This document shows positions 1 to 11,392 of a stretch of 64,000 nt of DNA, in pieces. A program made the translations under genes and the position numbers. The DNA comes from Brevipalpus yothersi. Lineage: Eukaryota; Arthropoda; Arachnida; Trombidiformes; Tenuipalpidae. Numbering within the stretch: the stretch's first letter is position 1; the number at the start of each line of letters is the position of its first letter. The DNA lies in the NCBI GenBank assembly GCA_003956705.1, contig QZCP01000082.1, forward strand, positions 1 to 64,000. The letters run 5' to 3'. Under the pieces are notes generated by a model. The model had not been told where the DNA came from, did not search any database, and saw only the letters and a program-made list of their open reading frames with translations.

Positions 1-35
1 GTTACCCGTAGCATTGACCAAAGGTACCATGATTC

Positions 36-200
36 TGATTGGCTAGTGAAGCAAGCACCGTCTTGAGAAAACACAAAATTTGTGCTAACTCGGAGTTCTC
101 GTAACGTCCGTCTCTAGGGAACGGTTCTGATTGGCTAAGAAAACGTATTTAGCATGGCCCGTGCGAAAGGTCAGGTCATTTTCGTTTTACCATATATCTT
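36..200 (+). promoter_or_regulatory. Putative promoter with two inverted CCAAT motifs and a TATA-like box
   Basis: The 10-mer TGATTGGCTA (inverted CCAAT box) occurs at 36-45 and again at 128-137, 92 bp apart, with similar flanks (TTC before, A-rich after). An AT-rich TATA-like stretch lies at about 191-198, some 40 bp before the ATG at 236. The order CCAAT, CCAAT, TATA, ATG is that of a compact promoter for the small gene that follows. The motifs are seen; their use is inference. Confidence 0.45.
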
Positions 201-235
201 AAAGTATTCTCTTAAGAATCTCTTCCACCAGTGCC

Positions 236-727
236 ATGGCCTCTCTACTCCTCAAAAAATTTAACTGTGCTCAACCAGTTGTGCTTCTCGAGAGACTAGA
301 TCTCTCTAAGTATATAGTGTGCACGGATGGTTTTGTGGGGTATTCCTGTGAACCGGTAAAGGATAATGTGTTAAAGGTGAAGGTAACAAGGAAAAAGGTG
401 CCAAAGAAGGATAAGGTGGTGAAACGACGAGTGCCAAGAAAGGATATTGTGAAGAAGGAGCCCACACAGAAGGTACGAGTGCAGCCGGTGCGTAAAGTTA
501 ATGTGAAGGTGGAAGTGCTTGTGTCTCCAGAAGAAGCGGCTGCGATAAGGGAGCGCGAGATGGCTGAGGTCGATCTGGCACGAGTGTTCGCGATGGAAGC
601 CGCGAATATGGAGGATTTCTTCGGCGTGTATAACCCCTTGGACATCGAGTTCGTGTGGGATTTCATCAAAGAAAGTGGTATGGACGTCGAGGAGCACCTA
701 CCAGTTCTCGATCTCCCTGATTTTTAA
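236..727 (+). CDS. Unknown 163-aa protein, basic middle and acidic C-terminus
   Basis: I do not recognise this protein. The start has a good context (GCCATGG) and lies just after a plausible CCAAT/TATA promoter. Residues about 45-95 are very rich in Lys, Arg and Val, with repeated short blocks of the form KK/RR-V-P-K-K-D. Residues about 98-163 are acidic and contain an Ala/Glu-rich helix-like stretch followed by several aromatic residues, ending in LPDF. There is no signal peptide or membrane segment. The reading frame is open and intronless, and its codons are more GC-rich than nearby DNA. A small nuclear or nucleic-acid-binding protein would fit the charge pattern, but that is a guess; it could also belong to a mobile element. 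Confidence 0.5.
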   Translation: MASLLLKKFNCAQPVVLLERLDLSKYIVCTDGFVGYSCEPVKDNVLKVKVTRKKVPKKDKVVKRRVPRKDIVKKEPTQKVRVQPVRKVNVKVEVLVSPEEAAAIREREMAEVDLARVFAMEAANMEDFFGVYNPLDIEFVWDFIKESGMDVEEHLPVLDLPDF

Positions 728-879
728 TTTTTATATGCCTTTTTTATATGCCTTTTTAGAATTTTTGTACCCCTCCCCAATAATACCCCTTTTGTGCCTT
801 CTTAATTTTAATTTTTCTTTATTCGGGCAAAGTGAGAAAGAGAAAGAGATAGGGTCAAAGAACCCGGAAGATAGTTTGT

Positions 880-1113
880 GTTAGAGAGAGAGAGAGAATG
901 TGGACTTTGACCGGAGGCCCAAGCCGGTCAGTTAGGTAGAGAGAGAGAGAGAAAGTATGTGTGTGTGTGAGCCGGGCCTGTTAGCCGGAGAGAAGAGAGG
1001 AAGAGAGAGAGAAGCGAGCGGCTAGGCAGAGAGAAGAGAGAAGAGAGAAGAGAGCGGCCAGACCGGTCAGTGAGAGTCGAGAGAGGGGAAAGAAAGAGGG
1101 AGAAAGAAATCAA

Positions 1114-1170
<57 letters not shown>

Positions 1171-1290
1171 GAGAGAAGAGAAAGAGAAGAGAGAGAAGAG
1201 AGAGAAGAGAGAGAAACTAGTTTTCGAAGGGGGGGGGTTTGGAATGAGAGCCGAAAAATATAGGAGGGGGAAAAAATAGATTTAGGGGGG
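880..1290. repeat. Purine-rich (GA)n microsatellite region with G-runs
   Basis: Several GA/AGAG tracts are present, the longest uninterrupted one around 1119-1160, in a strongly purine-biased plus strand. It ends with three G-runs (about 1229-1237, 1264-1269 and 1285-1290). Open frames across it are low-complexity artefacts. Confidence 0.9.
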
Positions 1291-2425
1291 AAAAAGTTTT
1301 TAATTACTATAATTAGAGTCCTAGAGATGGAATACCCACACTACTTAGAAGCATTGATTGACGCATCAAAAAATAAACATAGATAATTTTTAATGAATTC
1401 AATCGATTCATAACGCGAGCTAGTTTGTAAAAAAAAAATTTCTCCTTTTCTTTCACAATAGGCAATGCCAAAAAATTTGTCTGGTGACATAAATAAAATT
1501 CATTTATCTTAAAGAATAATGAACTTTTCTATTTCATTCTTACCATTAAAGATGATTATAATTGTGGCGGTGTACACCCATCTCTCTGATCTTTTGAGTC
1601 ATCCAATATTGAAAAATTGAAAAGTTGCGTTTCTCTCCATTCACGTCATCATGTTATTGGAATGCAAGCATAATTACAGTGGAAGAATTAGGTGACACTA
1701 GAATCTTATAGCAGTTCAGTACCACTGACAATTGTGAGTAAATTAGTCTGTTCAGTACAGTTGCGTTTTGAGATAAAGTTCCATTGTAAGCCATAAGCGA
1801 ACTTCTGTATCAGTGAGGGAGAATTATGATCGAATATTTTATTTTATTTTTTTATTGTATTTATTTTTCTCTCTCGCCTTAGTTATCACCTTATTTTTGT
1901 GTGCTCATCTCACCGGTAATATGATCAAATTTGAAACAATATCAATACGTCAAGACCCAATATTATCATTACTGGTATTATTGATGCCAGGTGCTAATTG
2001 TTTTTCCATCAGAGTTCTATAAACCGATAGAAATACCTAATTAAAATCATTTGAAATCACATGGTAAACTTGAAAAAATTCAGAGAGTATGAAAAGAATT
2101 TTATTTGAACAGCAAAAAAATTGGGTCAATCACAATGAATAAAGAGTTAATTAGATCGAAAATTGAGTGTCAAACACTTTTTAAGAATTTTGAATCACAA
2201 TGATAGAGCTCGAACTACAGCTCGATGAAGCTTGATGAGATTATTGGTGGTAATAATTGAAGAATATAAAGCTTTGTTCCTTTTTTCTCTGAGTCCAAGG
2301 GGTAGCCTGCCTGAAAGGCATCAACTCCAGAATCTTGTCAGATCATCTTGACATCATGACAAGATCTGAAGTTTGCAGGACAAATTCTCATGGTTACGAG
2401 AATTTGTCCATGATGAGTCCAATTT
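1291..2425. other. Intergenic, no gene recognised
   Basis: AT-rich DNA with no supportable coding region. A short open frame at 1813-2022 is low-complexity and hydrophobic without family resemblance. The right end is the 3' flank of the minus-strand PEPCK gene. Confidence 0.5.
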
Positions 2426-5400
2426 CTATCGGTTGAGACGATCTTCTAGAGATTTTATCTCTTCGAGGATCCTGTTGGGTAGATCACTTCCGACTTGCTC
2501 TCTGAAGTATTGGCGAAGCTCTTCACACTCTCGAAGCCAGAAATCTTTTGGAACAGAGAATAGTTCATCGAAATCAACTTTATCCTTCAGATTGTCTAAA
2601 TTGAGGGATCCTGGTTTTGGAATGTATCCAATGGGAGTTTCCTATTAGAAGAAACCACAATTTTTGAGTAAGCTGAATCTCATCGATAAGTTTAAAGTGA
2701 AACTCACCATAGCACAGTCTTCTTGATCAACTCGGCGACAGATCCAATCAATAACTCGACAATTTTCACCGAAACCAGGCCAAAGGAAGCGACCATCTTC
2801 ACCTTTACGGAACCAATTGACATGGAATATTTTTGGCTTTTTCAAATCTTTTTTCTGTCCAAAGCTCAGCCAATGATCAAGATAATGGCCAAAGTTGTAG
2901 CCAAAGAATGGTCTCATAGCAAATGGATCATTCATAATGACCTAATTTCCCAAATGATAAATTCCAGTTAAATTCAATCGAAAATTTCAAGATACCGAAA
3001 TGATCAATCAGTTCGACTCATGACCAGTATCTTACCTTCCCTTTGTGTTCAGCAGCTGCTGTTGCCTCAGATCGCATTGATGCTCCAACAAAGACACCAT
3101 GTTCCCAGCTGAATGATTCATATACCAGAGGAACACCATGGGGACGTCGACCGCCAAAAATGATGGCAGATATTGGAACACCTTTCGGATTTTCCCATTC
3201 TGGATCGATGATAGGACATTGACCAGCTGGAGCACAGAATCGTGAGTTTGGATGAGCTGCTGGCTCACCGCATCCAGGCTTCCAATCTTTGTTGAGCCAA
3301 CTTTTCACTTCAATTTTGGATAGATCAATTTCGTTTTCCAGACCTTCCCAGTAAACTCCTCCTGAGCAATTGAAAATTTTTGAGGTTAATTAATCACTCC
3401 AATAATCACTGGAAAGAAGTTCTGAACTCACCATCAGAAGTTTCAGCTACATTCGTAAAGATCGTGTTCTGGGCAATAGTCTTCATTGCATTGGGATTTG
3501 TTTTTGAATTTGTACCAGGAGCGACACCGAAGAAACCGTATTCTGGGTTGATTGCTCTCAAAACTCCGTTCTTGTCAAATTTCATCCAAGCAATATCATC
3601 TCCAATACATTCAACCTTGTATCCTGGTAATGAGGGTGTTAGCATGGCTAGGTTTGTTTTTCCACAAGCACTTGGGAATGCAGCCACAATATACTTTCTA
3701 ACTCCTTGAGGATTTGTTATTCCCAATATGAGCATATGTTCAGCAAACCAGCCCTCTCTTCGGGCTATTATGGATCCCAATCGAAGAGCGAGACACTTTT
3801 TACCCAAAAGAGAATTTCCGCCATATCCTGAGCCATAGGATGCAATCTCATTTGATTCGGGCTTGTGAGCGATAATAGTTTGCTCCGGATTGCAGGGCCA
3901 ATTGTTTACCATTGGACGTGGAGAAGGCAAGGGTTGGCCAACTGAGTGTAAGCATTTGACAAAATCGTCTCCTTTGAGGGCTTCCAAGACTGGCATTCCT
4001 ATTCTGGTCATGATTCTCATGGATGCCACCACATAGGGCGAGTCAGTCAATTCGATTCCGATTTTTGAGAGCGGTCCTCCGATAGGTCCCATACTATTGA
4101 ATAAAAATCAATATGAATTATTATGATCTCAAATCTTGTGGAAATTGAGGATTCAATTGATATTCTTAGCCATTTTTTCTGAGAGAATTGAGTGAGAGTA
4201 GTCATAAAAAAGTGCAGACTCTATCATACATATCAGAAAAGAATAATTCAGTTTGATGGTGCAAAAGATTTACATTCATCGAACCACCGGAACTGTGGAT
4301 TTTAAGTGATCGGAATTGTATATCTCTCAGAAGATATCCTTGTTGAGCACAATCACTTCATCTGATCAGATAATAAGAAATCTAATCAGTCCAATTTCCG
4401 ATAATCTATCATTATCAGCTAAATCAGAGTGGAAAGATAAACTATTCCGGATAAAAGTTCAATTTTTGCTTACCTAAAGGGAATGACAAACCTGTAGATA
4501 AGAAAGAATATCATCGATAAGAAGTTAGATAATATCAAGTTCGATAATTCATTGAGAATGAATGGAAACTTTTCATAGGAAAATTGCCAAAATAGTGGAA
4601 TCATACAGCTATGATTTTTTTGGAATATATTAATAAAAGCAACTTACATCGTTCGGCCTCTCATGCATTTTTTGAATCGAGCTTCCAAAGTTTGGTCCAA
4701 ATCTTCAGGTGAAAGCCAATTGCCTAATGATCCTTTGATACCTGGAGCACATTCTGGAATTGTATCTTGCTTATGTGTAGTTGAGATGAAAGTTTTTGAT
4801 TCCACTCGGGCAACATCCTTCGGATCAGTTCGACAGAGGTAGCTAGAGAGAAGAAAAGTTTTACTCATTAGAAAGTGTACAGGAACGATGTTCTTCGGAA
4901 CGTAACAATCTGCATTCGAGATGTAATTCATCTTGTATCATCTTCATCTTCTTTCGAGTTTGGCTGATTGACTATCTCATAATTTCCTGCAAAGTGATTG
5001 AATAATTATGCTCTTAACACAATTATGGTATCAATTACAGTGCAAGAATGGAGAAGCTCTCGTCATCAAGAAATGTATAGATTATGATTGAAGTAGAACA
5101 AAAATCTACTCTACCGTCTAGCAATTCTGTTACATTAGATTACTCAAGCCAGATCAAGCCAGATCAAGTCAGATCTAATGGGAACTTTCTCATGATCTGA
5201 GAGTTCCAATTTCCCTATCTCCGTTGAATGTGTGACAGATATGTCAAAGCTGATGACATAATCTAGTGAGACATGAGAAGTTTCTTAGAAGTAACGGTTC
5301 TCGTTCTGCGCGGTAAATTTTTTTGGCGCAGATTTCAAATTAATGTATATTGTGAAGAATTGAGTAAGCTTTTACGCTTCATTACGTCAAAATGAATGAA

Positions 5401-5904
5401 ACGTCAGAATTGTTCATGGAACTTTTCTCCGTTCTTGAAAATTTTTCGTGAAAACAAAAATATTTATCATGGGTATGAGAGTTTTGCTAACAGCTATCTG
5501 ACACTGTAATCATGTGAATTTCGATGAACCAAAAACTAATCAACAACAATCAGAACCAATCGTACTTACCAATTTTTGTATTTGTTCAACTTTTTGAGAA
5601 CACCAGTATTGACCATCTGATCGATGAGGAGATTGTTCTCCGCTTCGCTACCATCGCAGATATGAATTCGATCGGGTTCACAAAGGCGCGCTTTTTCTTC
5701 CACAAACTGGAGAACTTTTTTAGGAATTTTTCCAAGGAATTCGTTGCATGATATAGCCGGCTGGTAAGCTTTGGGCAAAGTCGAAGCAACAGCTGAAAAT
5801 GAACATGAGCCAATAGGACTGTTGGGTAGGCTAGAATATCGATCGAGACTGGTTCGAACACTCGGATAGACACTTCTAATCACAGGCATGATTTTGCTAT
5901 GCAA
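2426..5904 (-). CDS. PEPCK: Phosphoenolpyruvate carboxykinase (GTP), seven exons
   Basis: Converts oxaloacetate plus GTP to phosphoenolpyruvate, CO2 and GDP, the committing step of gluconeogenesis and glyceroneogenesis. Exons on the minus strand: 5904-5570, 4842-4648, 4491-4474, 4093-3432, 3361-3036, 2941-2708 and 2641-2426. All introns are GT-AG and the phases agree, giving about 661 aa, slightly longer than the usual 620-640. Visible motifs: RTDPKDVARVESKTF, the substrate-loop SMGPIGGPLSKIG, the GTP P-loop FPSACGKTNLAM (about residues 322-333, with the reactive Cys), and GVAPGTNSKTNPNAM. The long N-terminus before the conserved core (rich in Ser and Arg) could be a mitochondrial presequence; a second ATG at 5889 is possible. 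The third exon is only 18 nt and supplies the residues FVIPF. Intron 1 is 727 bp, the rest much shorter. Confidence 0.95.
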
Positions 5905-6156
5905 TTATATTGTAATTCGAACAAAAAAAGAACGTTTAAAGACACGAAAAATCGTAAATGTAAAAATTGAATTCGAGAGAGAAAATTTTGTTTAAGCAAA
6001 TTGATTGTTTGAAAACTTAATCATTAATGAACAGATTGGCACTTTATAAAGACGTATATATCGATAGGGGAACAGATTCGTTGTCAACATCTTCATCACT
6101 GGATCGCTCTCTATCTTGATCTCTTATCTGACGTGAAAAGTAATCATCATGGCTCT

Positions 6157-6158
<2 letters not shown>

Positions 6159-6246
<88 letters not shown>

Positions 6247-6250
6247 TTCT
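6159..6250. repeat. (CT)n microsatellite
   Basis: About 90 bp of CT dinucleotides with a few TTTC interruptions at the right end, roughly 260 bp upstream of the PEPCK start. It produces false Leu-Ser and Arg-Glu frames on the two strands. Confidence 0.95.
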
Positions 6251-6914
6251 CTTATTCAATTGCCAAGAATTATTGTCAACAGGGTTGTTTGCGCATACAC
6301 CATGATTGGATTGGCTGGAATGGAATGGATCGATGATGAACCCTGCTCATGATCTGACTAGATGCGAAAACATGCTGTGAAAATTAATTGTGTAAGCAGA
6401 AAATAAAAAATAATTGGAACCATTACGAAAAGCTGATGCTGATGGCATCGTTCGACACTCAAAGGAGGCAAACAGAAAAGGAGTCAATGGGTCCAATGGA
6501 AGAAGAAAAAAAATATTTATCGCTTCGATGAATCTCTATCTTGTCTGATTTTTTTTGCCAAGATTGAAAAGAAAAAAGAAGCTGTATGATGAGATAATAA
6601 CTGGCTGTGGGATGTGTGTATTCAGGAGAAGAACCAATGAATTGAGATTCATATCATGTCGTCATAAACAACTAGGAATAATTCAACAACATACATATAT
6701 TTCCTCTCACATTATGCTAGACAGTTTTCACATCAGGGACAGATCAAATGAATTGATAAGAGTTTCTAAGCCCATTGATTTCCTCTGATAATAGGGGTGA
6801 CTCCGATTAATTAATTACGTGATCTCAGTGGGAAAATTCCTCCTCTGACGTTTCCAACAAGTTTATATCGACTTTGGCCTTCAATAGTGAAGCTCATAGA
6901 GACAAGATTCATTT

Positions 6915-6915
<1 letters not shown>

Positions 6916-6967
<52 letters not shown>
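6916..6967. repeat. (CT)n microsatellite
   Basis: About 50 bp of uninterrupted CT dinucleotides. Confidence 0.95.
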
Positions 6968-6970
<3 letters not shown>

Positions 6971-7547
6971 CGATGTTTGATTTCCGAGGGCTTTCCCTGA
7001 TAGATGAACAGGATGAGAGGACATTATCTTGATACATCAACAGATGGTGGAAAGTTCATTATGTGGACCCAAGAGGATCTGATCACAAAATAATGCATAT
7101 GATTTCTATCAATTAACGAAAACAATCCAACAACAAGTCCATCGGTTGATAAATAAGGTGACGTAACCAATACATATGAATGTTTCCCTCCTTTTTTCTA
7201 TGTATCTATGGAATGTCATGATTTTGAGTTACCAGTTCAGCTTTTTTCATAATAAATATTTCATCCTATCAACTGGCTGTTACTATGGGGTTTGAAGCCA
7301 GGTCCCATTGATAGATTGACTAGATTGTGGTTATTATACATCACTTGAATGTCTCTACCATTCCACTTGATTTAATGAGTTCCACACATGATGAGCCATT
7401 CGCATAATAATGATTTGATAAAAATTCCAAGCATTACATACCTCGAACTTCTAAAACGGAATAAATTAAAAGCATCTTTTCTCTAGAAGCCTTATGCAGT
7501 TGATAACCGGCATCAAGTGGATAGTGGAAAATTTGGTTTTCTCTGGT

Positions 7548-9385
7548 TTAATCGTCTTTGAATGCAAGATACAGGTATGAAGTGTAAAATGCCTGTTCCG
7601 ATTGGAAGCCCTTTATCCAAGACTTGGCATCCAACACTTTTTGCTTCGGTAATGGAAGAGGATCACTTAAAGCTAGCTTAGGAATCACATTATCACTGAA
7701 AAAATTCCAGTTGTTGATACAATATTTAATTCTATTCGGATTCTCAAATTTTGTTCCGATATCGAGAATGGCTGTGGGAATATCCAATTGTGAGCTCCTA
7801 TCAAATTGTCCATCAGTGTGATTAGATTTGAGTATATCATGAGATCTTCCCCATCGAGGCCACTCTTTACTGCCGTTTGTCGTGGGAAACCTGTGGGAAA
7901 GGGCATGATAATGAGCGAAAAAAAGATGATCAAGTGCATTTTTTACCCTTGTCGAGCAAAATCAGTCCAGATTCGCATCATTTTCTCACTAATCTGTCTA
8001 TCTTTATCATTGAAAAGATGCCGTTTCCGGAAAGGTGCACCAAAAACGTAGAAAAGATCGTCTCCGTGACAAACACCGATTGTCTTATCGAGATCACAAA
8101 GTGATGATCGTTGAGTTGATGGAGGTCGATTTAATATATAAGCGAATGTTTTTGCTATCTTATTTTCATTTGCATAACGATAGGCCAATTGGAAGGTTGG
8201 ACAATAAAAAATCAAATCAGATGCTAATTCGATTGCGCCTTTTTTTATAATCTCGTTGATTGATGCTTTACTTTTCGGAAAATAGTGATCCATCAGTCTT
8301 TTGGCTGCTTCATCATTGAAATATCGACGAAGAATCTGGAATCCATCCGAATAGTCGAGTTTTGGCTCAGTGAAAATACGAGTATCAGTTTCAGGCAATA
8401 AATATGCTCCATCTTCAGGAAGTGCTCCAATGAGAATGTTAATTTCTCTATCATAGACAGGATTCTCAGGTATATAATCATCATCAGTGATGGCGTAGAA
8501 TTCATCTGCTCGACCAGTGAGATTACCCATTATATATTTAGCTGGAATTGATTGGAGACACTTTAATTTAGATTGTGCCCTTTCACATCCATGTCGCTTG
8601 AGAAGGATATTCGTTGACAGAGTATTTCTTATGTCACTGCTATTTGAACCCAAGAATATAGGCTGTCCACTCATCAATATTGCCCTTTTAAAGAGTCCAC
8701 GAGTGTATGGACTTATCATGTGGAAATACACTGATTCCGCTCCAGCACTTTGTCCAAATATTGTGATATTCTCATCATCACCACCAAAGTTACCGATATT
8801 ATCTTTAACCCACTTGAGAGCTAGATTTTGGTCCCATAAACCTAAGTCGGGTAAAAATTCTTTGTATTGATTATGTTGTATGAATCCGAAAACGTTCAGA
8901 CGATAGTTTAAAGTAACTAAAATTATGTCATGATGATCAACCAGAACGTCACTCAAATATGGAAAATCAGTTCCTGAACCTTCTTGAAGTGCTCTACCAT
9001 GAATGAATATCATAACGGGTCGTTTCCCCGAACTTTTATCGAGTTTCAAATTCTCTCTCATCAAAATATTCAGATAAAGACAATCCTCGCTCATGGGACG
9101 ATCTTTATACACCATGTTAAAAATTGGTTGAAGGCAGCTTTTGGGTACAGGATTAGCCTTTTTTGTACCTGACCATTTTCCAATTTTCTCAGATTTCTTG
9201 AATCTCAATGAGCCCACAGGGGGCTCAGCATATGGAATACCATAGAAATGATACTGAACACCACTTTTGTATCGTTTAATCAATCCCTTTATCGGTCCAT
9301 TTTTCGTATTCACTGTAGCTGTGTAATCAGATCCTATAACCTGACAGATTTTTAATAATAAGAAGAACGATATTGAAAATATCAT
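7548..9385 (-). CDS. Carboxyl/choline esterase (alpha/beta hydrolase), secreted
   Basis: Member of the carboxylesterase/cholinesterase family, which hydrolyses carboxylic esters including xenobiotics. Two exons: 9385-7947 and 7890-7548 (56-bp intron, phase 2), giving 593 aa. Residues 1-18 form a signal peptide (hydrophobic ISFFLLLKI core). The triad is complete: Ser213 in GQSAGA, Glu324 in PEDGAYL, His440 in GVCHGDDL; the family motif EDCLYLNI is at about 100-107. One oddity is the oxyanion loop, IHGRALQEGSG, where the second Gly of the usual HGG is Arg. Exon 2 encodes the family's C-terminal portion (WPRWGRSH and onward) with no membrane anchor visible. Close to a P450 and a UGT, so a detoxification role is plausible, but the substrate cannot be read from sequence. 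Confidence 0.92.
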
Positions 9386-10059
9386 TGAATTATTGGGAAC
9401 AAGCTTGAGCTCTTTGCAAGCTACAGCTTCTATTGCTCATTAAGATTGTCCCTGTTCAATGATATTGAGATGTACTCTGAATCTGATTTCGTGATCACAG
9501 GTGTAAAGCTTAGGTTATACTGAGCCAAACATGTGAAACATCAGACAAGCATACGATTTTGAATTATATTTCCACTAGAAAAAAAATGTTACAGCAAGTG
9601 TTGAGACTCCTGATAATAATTAATTTATGGAAATTCTGTCTGGATTATGAGATCATGTATCAAATATGAAATTGAGAGAAAATCAGACTCAGGAAAAGAT
9701 TCTTCGAGTTTTTACGAAGGCTTAGAACTCATTAGTATAATTGGAATTTTTGATAATTTATCGTGCATATTCTTCAATCTCTATCAGATTTGATATTTCT
9801 CAACTTGGTAGGCTGTTGATTTCTCTGAGAATCTCAACTCGATTGCAGAACAGTGAAGGAGCCTCGGATGTTGTGTGATTCATTGAAAATCGAATATGTC
9901 TTGAGAGAATGAGATATAAAGGATAAGCCACATGAATCTCTCAAGCTAAGTCACTTTCTGTCCTCGAATTATGCATTAAATTTTGTAGCATGAATATATG
10001 TTCAATCTGTTCTGTTCACTCTGATAAAGAGCATTGATCAATACAACAATCTTCTCGTC
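9386..10059. other. Intergenic, no gene recognised
   Basis: 5' flank of the esterase gene and left flank of the thioesterase pseudogene. No coding potential that I can support. Confidence 0.5.
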
Positions 10060-10490
10060 GAAGTGTTAAGACAACTGTTTTCAATCGTTTGGCAAATAAG
10101 GTAAATTTTTCTGGTAGCCCACTTAGTTAATAAATGTAATTCTGCGTTTCCTTCAACACACAGATGAATAATGTCGAGGCTGGAAAAGGAAATCTAACTG
10201 CCAAAATTGAAGGTAAAGAGAATCATATTCACCTTTTTAAAATGATACTACACTGGATTCATTACAAAATTACCTGATACACATTCGACTACAGCTTTTC
10301 TGACTCTCTAACTAAGAATGTTCCCGTAAAGCTTGACATTCTTGAAATCTTCAGATGATGTTGTGGTCATCAAATTTTCTGCTGTTGATCGAAGTAAAAC
10401 ACTTGCTTACGCTCCAATAGAGTTCACAGACAAAGTGACAGGAAAAATTTTAACCAAAGGTAATCATCTGATACCAGTCAAAGTGTGACC
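10060..10490 (+). pseudogene. Broken copy of the ACOT13-like thioesterase gene
   Basis: A decayed duplicate of the intact thioesterase gene at 18185-18697. The end of exon 1 (about 10060-10100, ending NRLANK before a GT donor), the intron ending in CACAG at about 10163, and the beginning of exon 2 (NNVEAGKGNLTAKIEGKENHIH) are recognisable. From about 10230 the frame is lost; the HGG active-site region is missing or scrambled, while later blocks (TAFLTL, NVPVKLD, the last about 30 codons with KGNHL) survive in shifted frames. The similarity resumes downstream of the gene (about 10680-10800 compared with 18860-19040), so the duplication included 3' flank. No functional product expected. Confidence 0.85.
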
Positions 10491-11392
10491 TAAAGAGTTC
10501 AATTAATGCTGGAGGTAACGGTCAGCGTTGAACTCATCATCTTTCTACCCATCGATGAGTGCTTGATTGTCAACCATTCTCCCAAATTAGTAGCTCACAG
10601 TATTAATGCAAGCTGATAGATAGATTTAGACAATTGAGTAGATATTTGTTTTGTGTATGTCAATTGAAAATAAAAATTTATTAAATTGGTAATAAATTAT
10701 GCTTATTTTACCGTGAAGTAGGTTTAAGTTTCTCTTTCGATGTCCTCTATAAACAAATGATATACCGTTATTTTCGCAGTTCTGGCAGCATGAAAGTTCA
10801 CCATGAAAAGAAGGCAAGCTTTCCACCAATAATTGTGGCGGAAATATTCTTTTATTGGGATTTGTTGTCTGTTAGCTTTGATTAAAAAGAATAGTTGAAA
10901 ATTTTCGTTTACTGAAACTTTATTTCTTGAAACTTGGCAGACACTAGAGCTTGGTAGAAGCAAGTGTGGCAGTCATGATGAATGTAAGGAAAAGATGGAA
11001 CTTTTTTGGATCTTCCTCTTTCTTCCTTCGATTTTGAGGAATTGTTTCGAAAGGAATGAGGAGAGAATAAGTGTCCTTAATCTGTGGAAAAATTGTTCCC
11101 CTCAAACTTGTTAGGATGCAAGGTGTCCATCAATGAAGTGTAAGTTGCCAACAAGACAATTCACTGGCTATGAAAGATTTGAAGATTGCTATCATTCTCG
11201 AATTGAGGAACTGGATCATATAATCATGATAGCTATAGTTGAGATGTGATATTCGGGTGATTAGAAATTGTTTTCCTTGAGATGATATTCATTCATCAAT
11301 TCATGAATTTTTCTTTATTAAGAGCGTAAAATAATTTCCATATAGTGGGTTCTGAAGGCTATTCTCTGAAAAAAATCTAGATAATCGTTAGA
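10491..11392. other. Duplicated 3' flank of the thioesterase copy; no gene
   Basis: The stretch around 10740-10800 (CTCTATAAACAAATGAT followed by CCGTTATTTTCGC) repeats the sequence at about 18955-19000 downstream of the intact thioesterase gene. The remainder has no recognisable gene. Confidence 0.6.

Larger units (their letters stand above)
5905..7547. other. Intergenic; two (CT)n tracts, otherwise nothing seen
   Basis: Contains the 5' flank of PEPCK and the 3' flank of the esterase gene. Apart from the two microsatellites listed separately I see no gene; the open frames here are microsatellite-driven or short and unconserved. Confidence 0.5.

Noticed and set aside
1070..1279. Arg/Glu-rich open frame
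   Set aside because: Pure translation of the GA microsatellite; no coding signal.
4843..4931. Alternative PEPCK start in intron 1
   Set aside because: The frame from 4931 is open but the upstream exon has the conserved N-terminal residues and matching phase; kept only as a remote alternative.
6044..6352. Overlapping Leu-Ser and Arg-Glu frames on both strands
   Set aside because: Produced by the (CT)n repeat.
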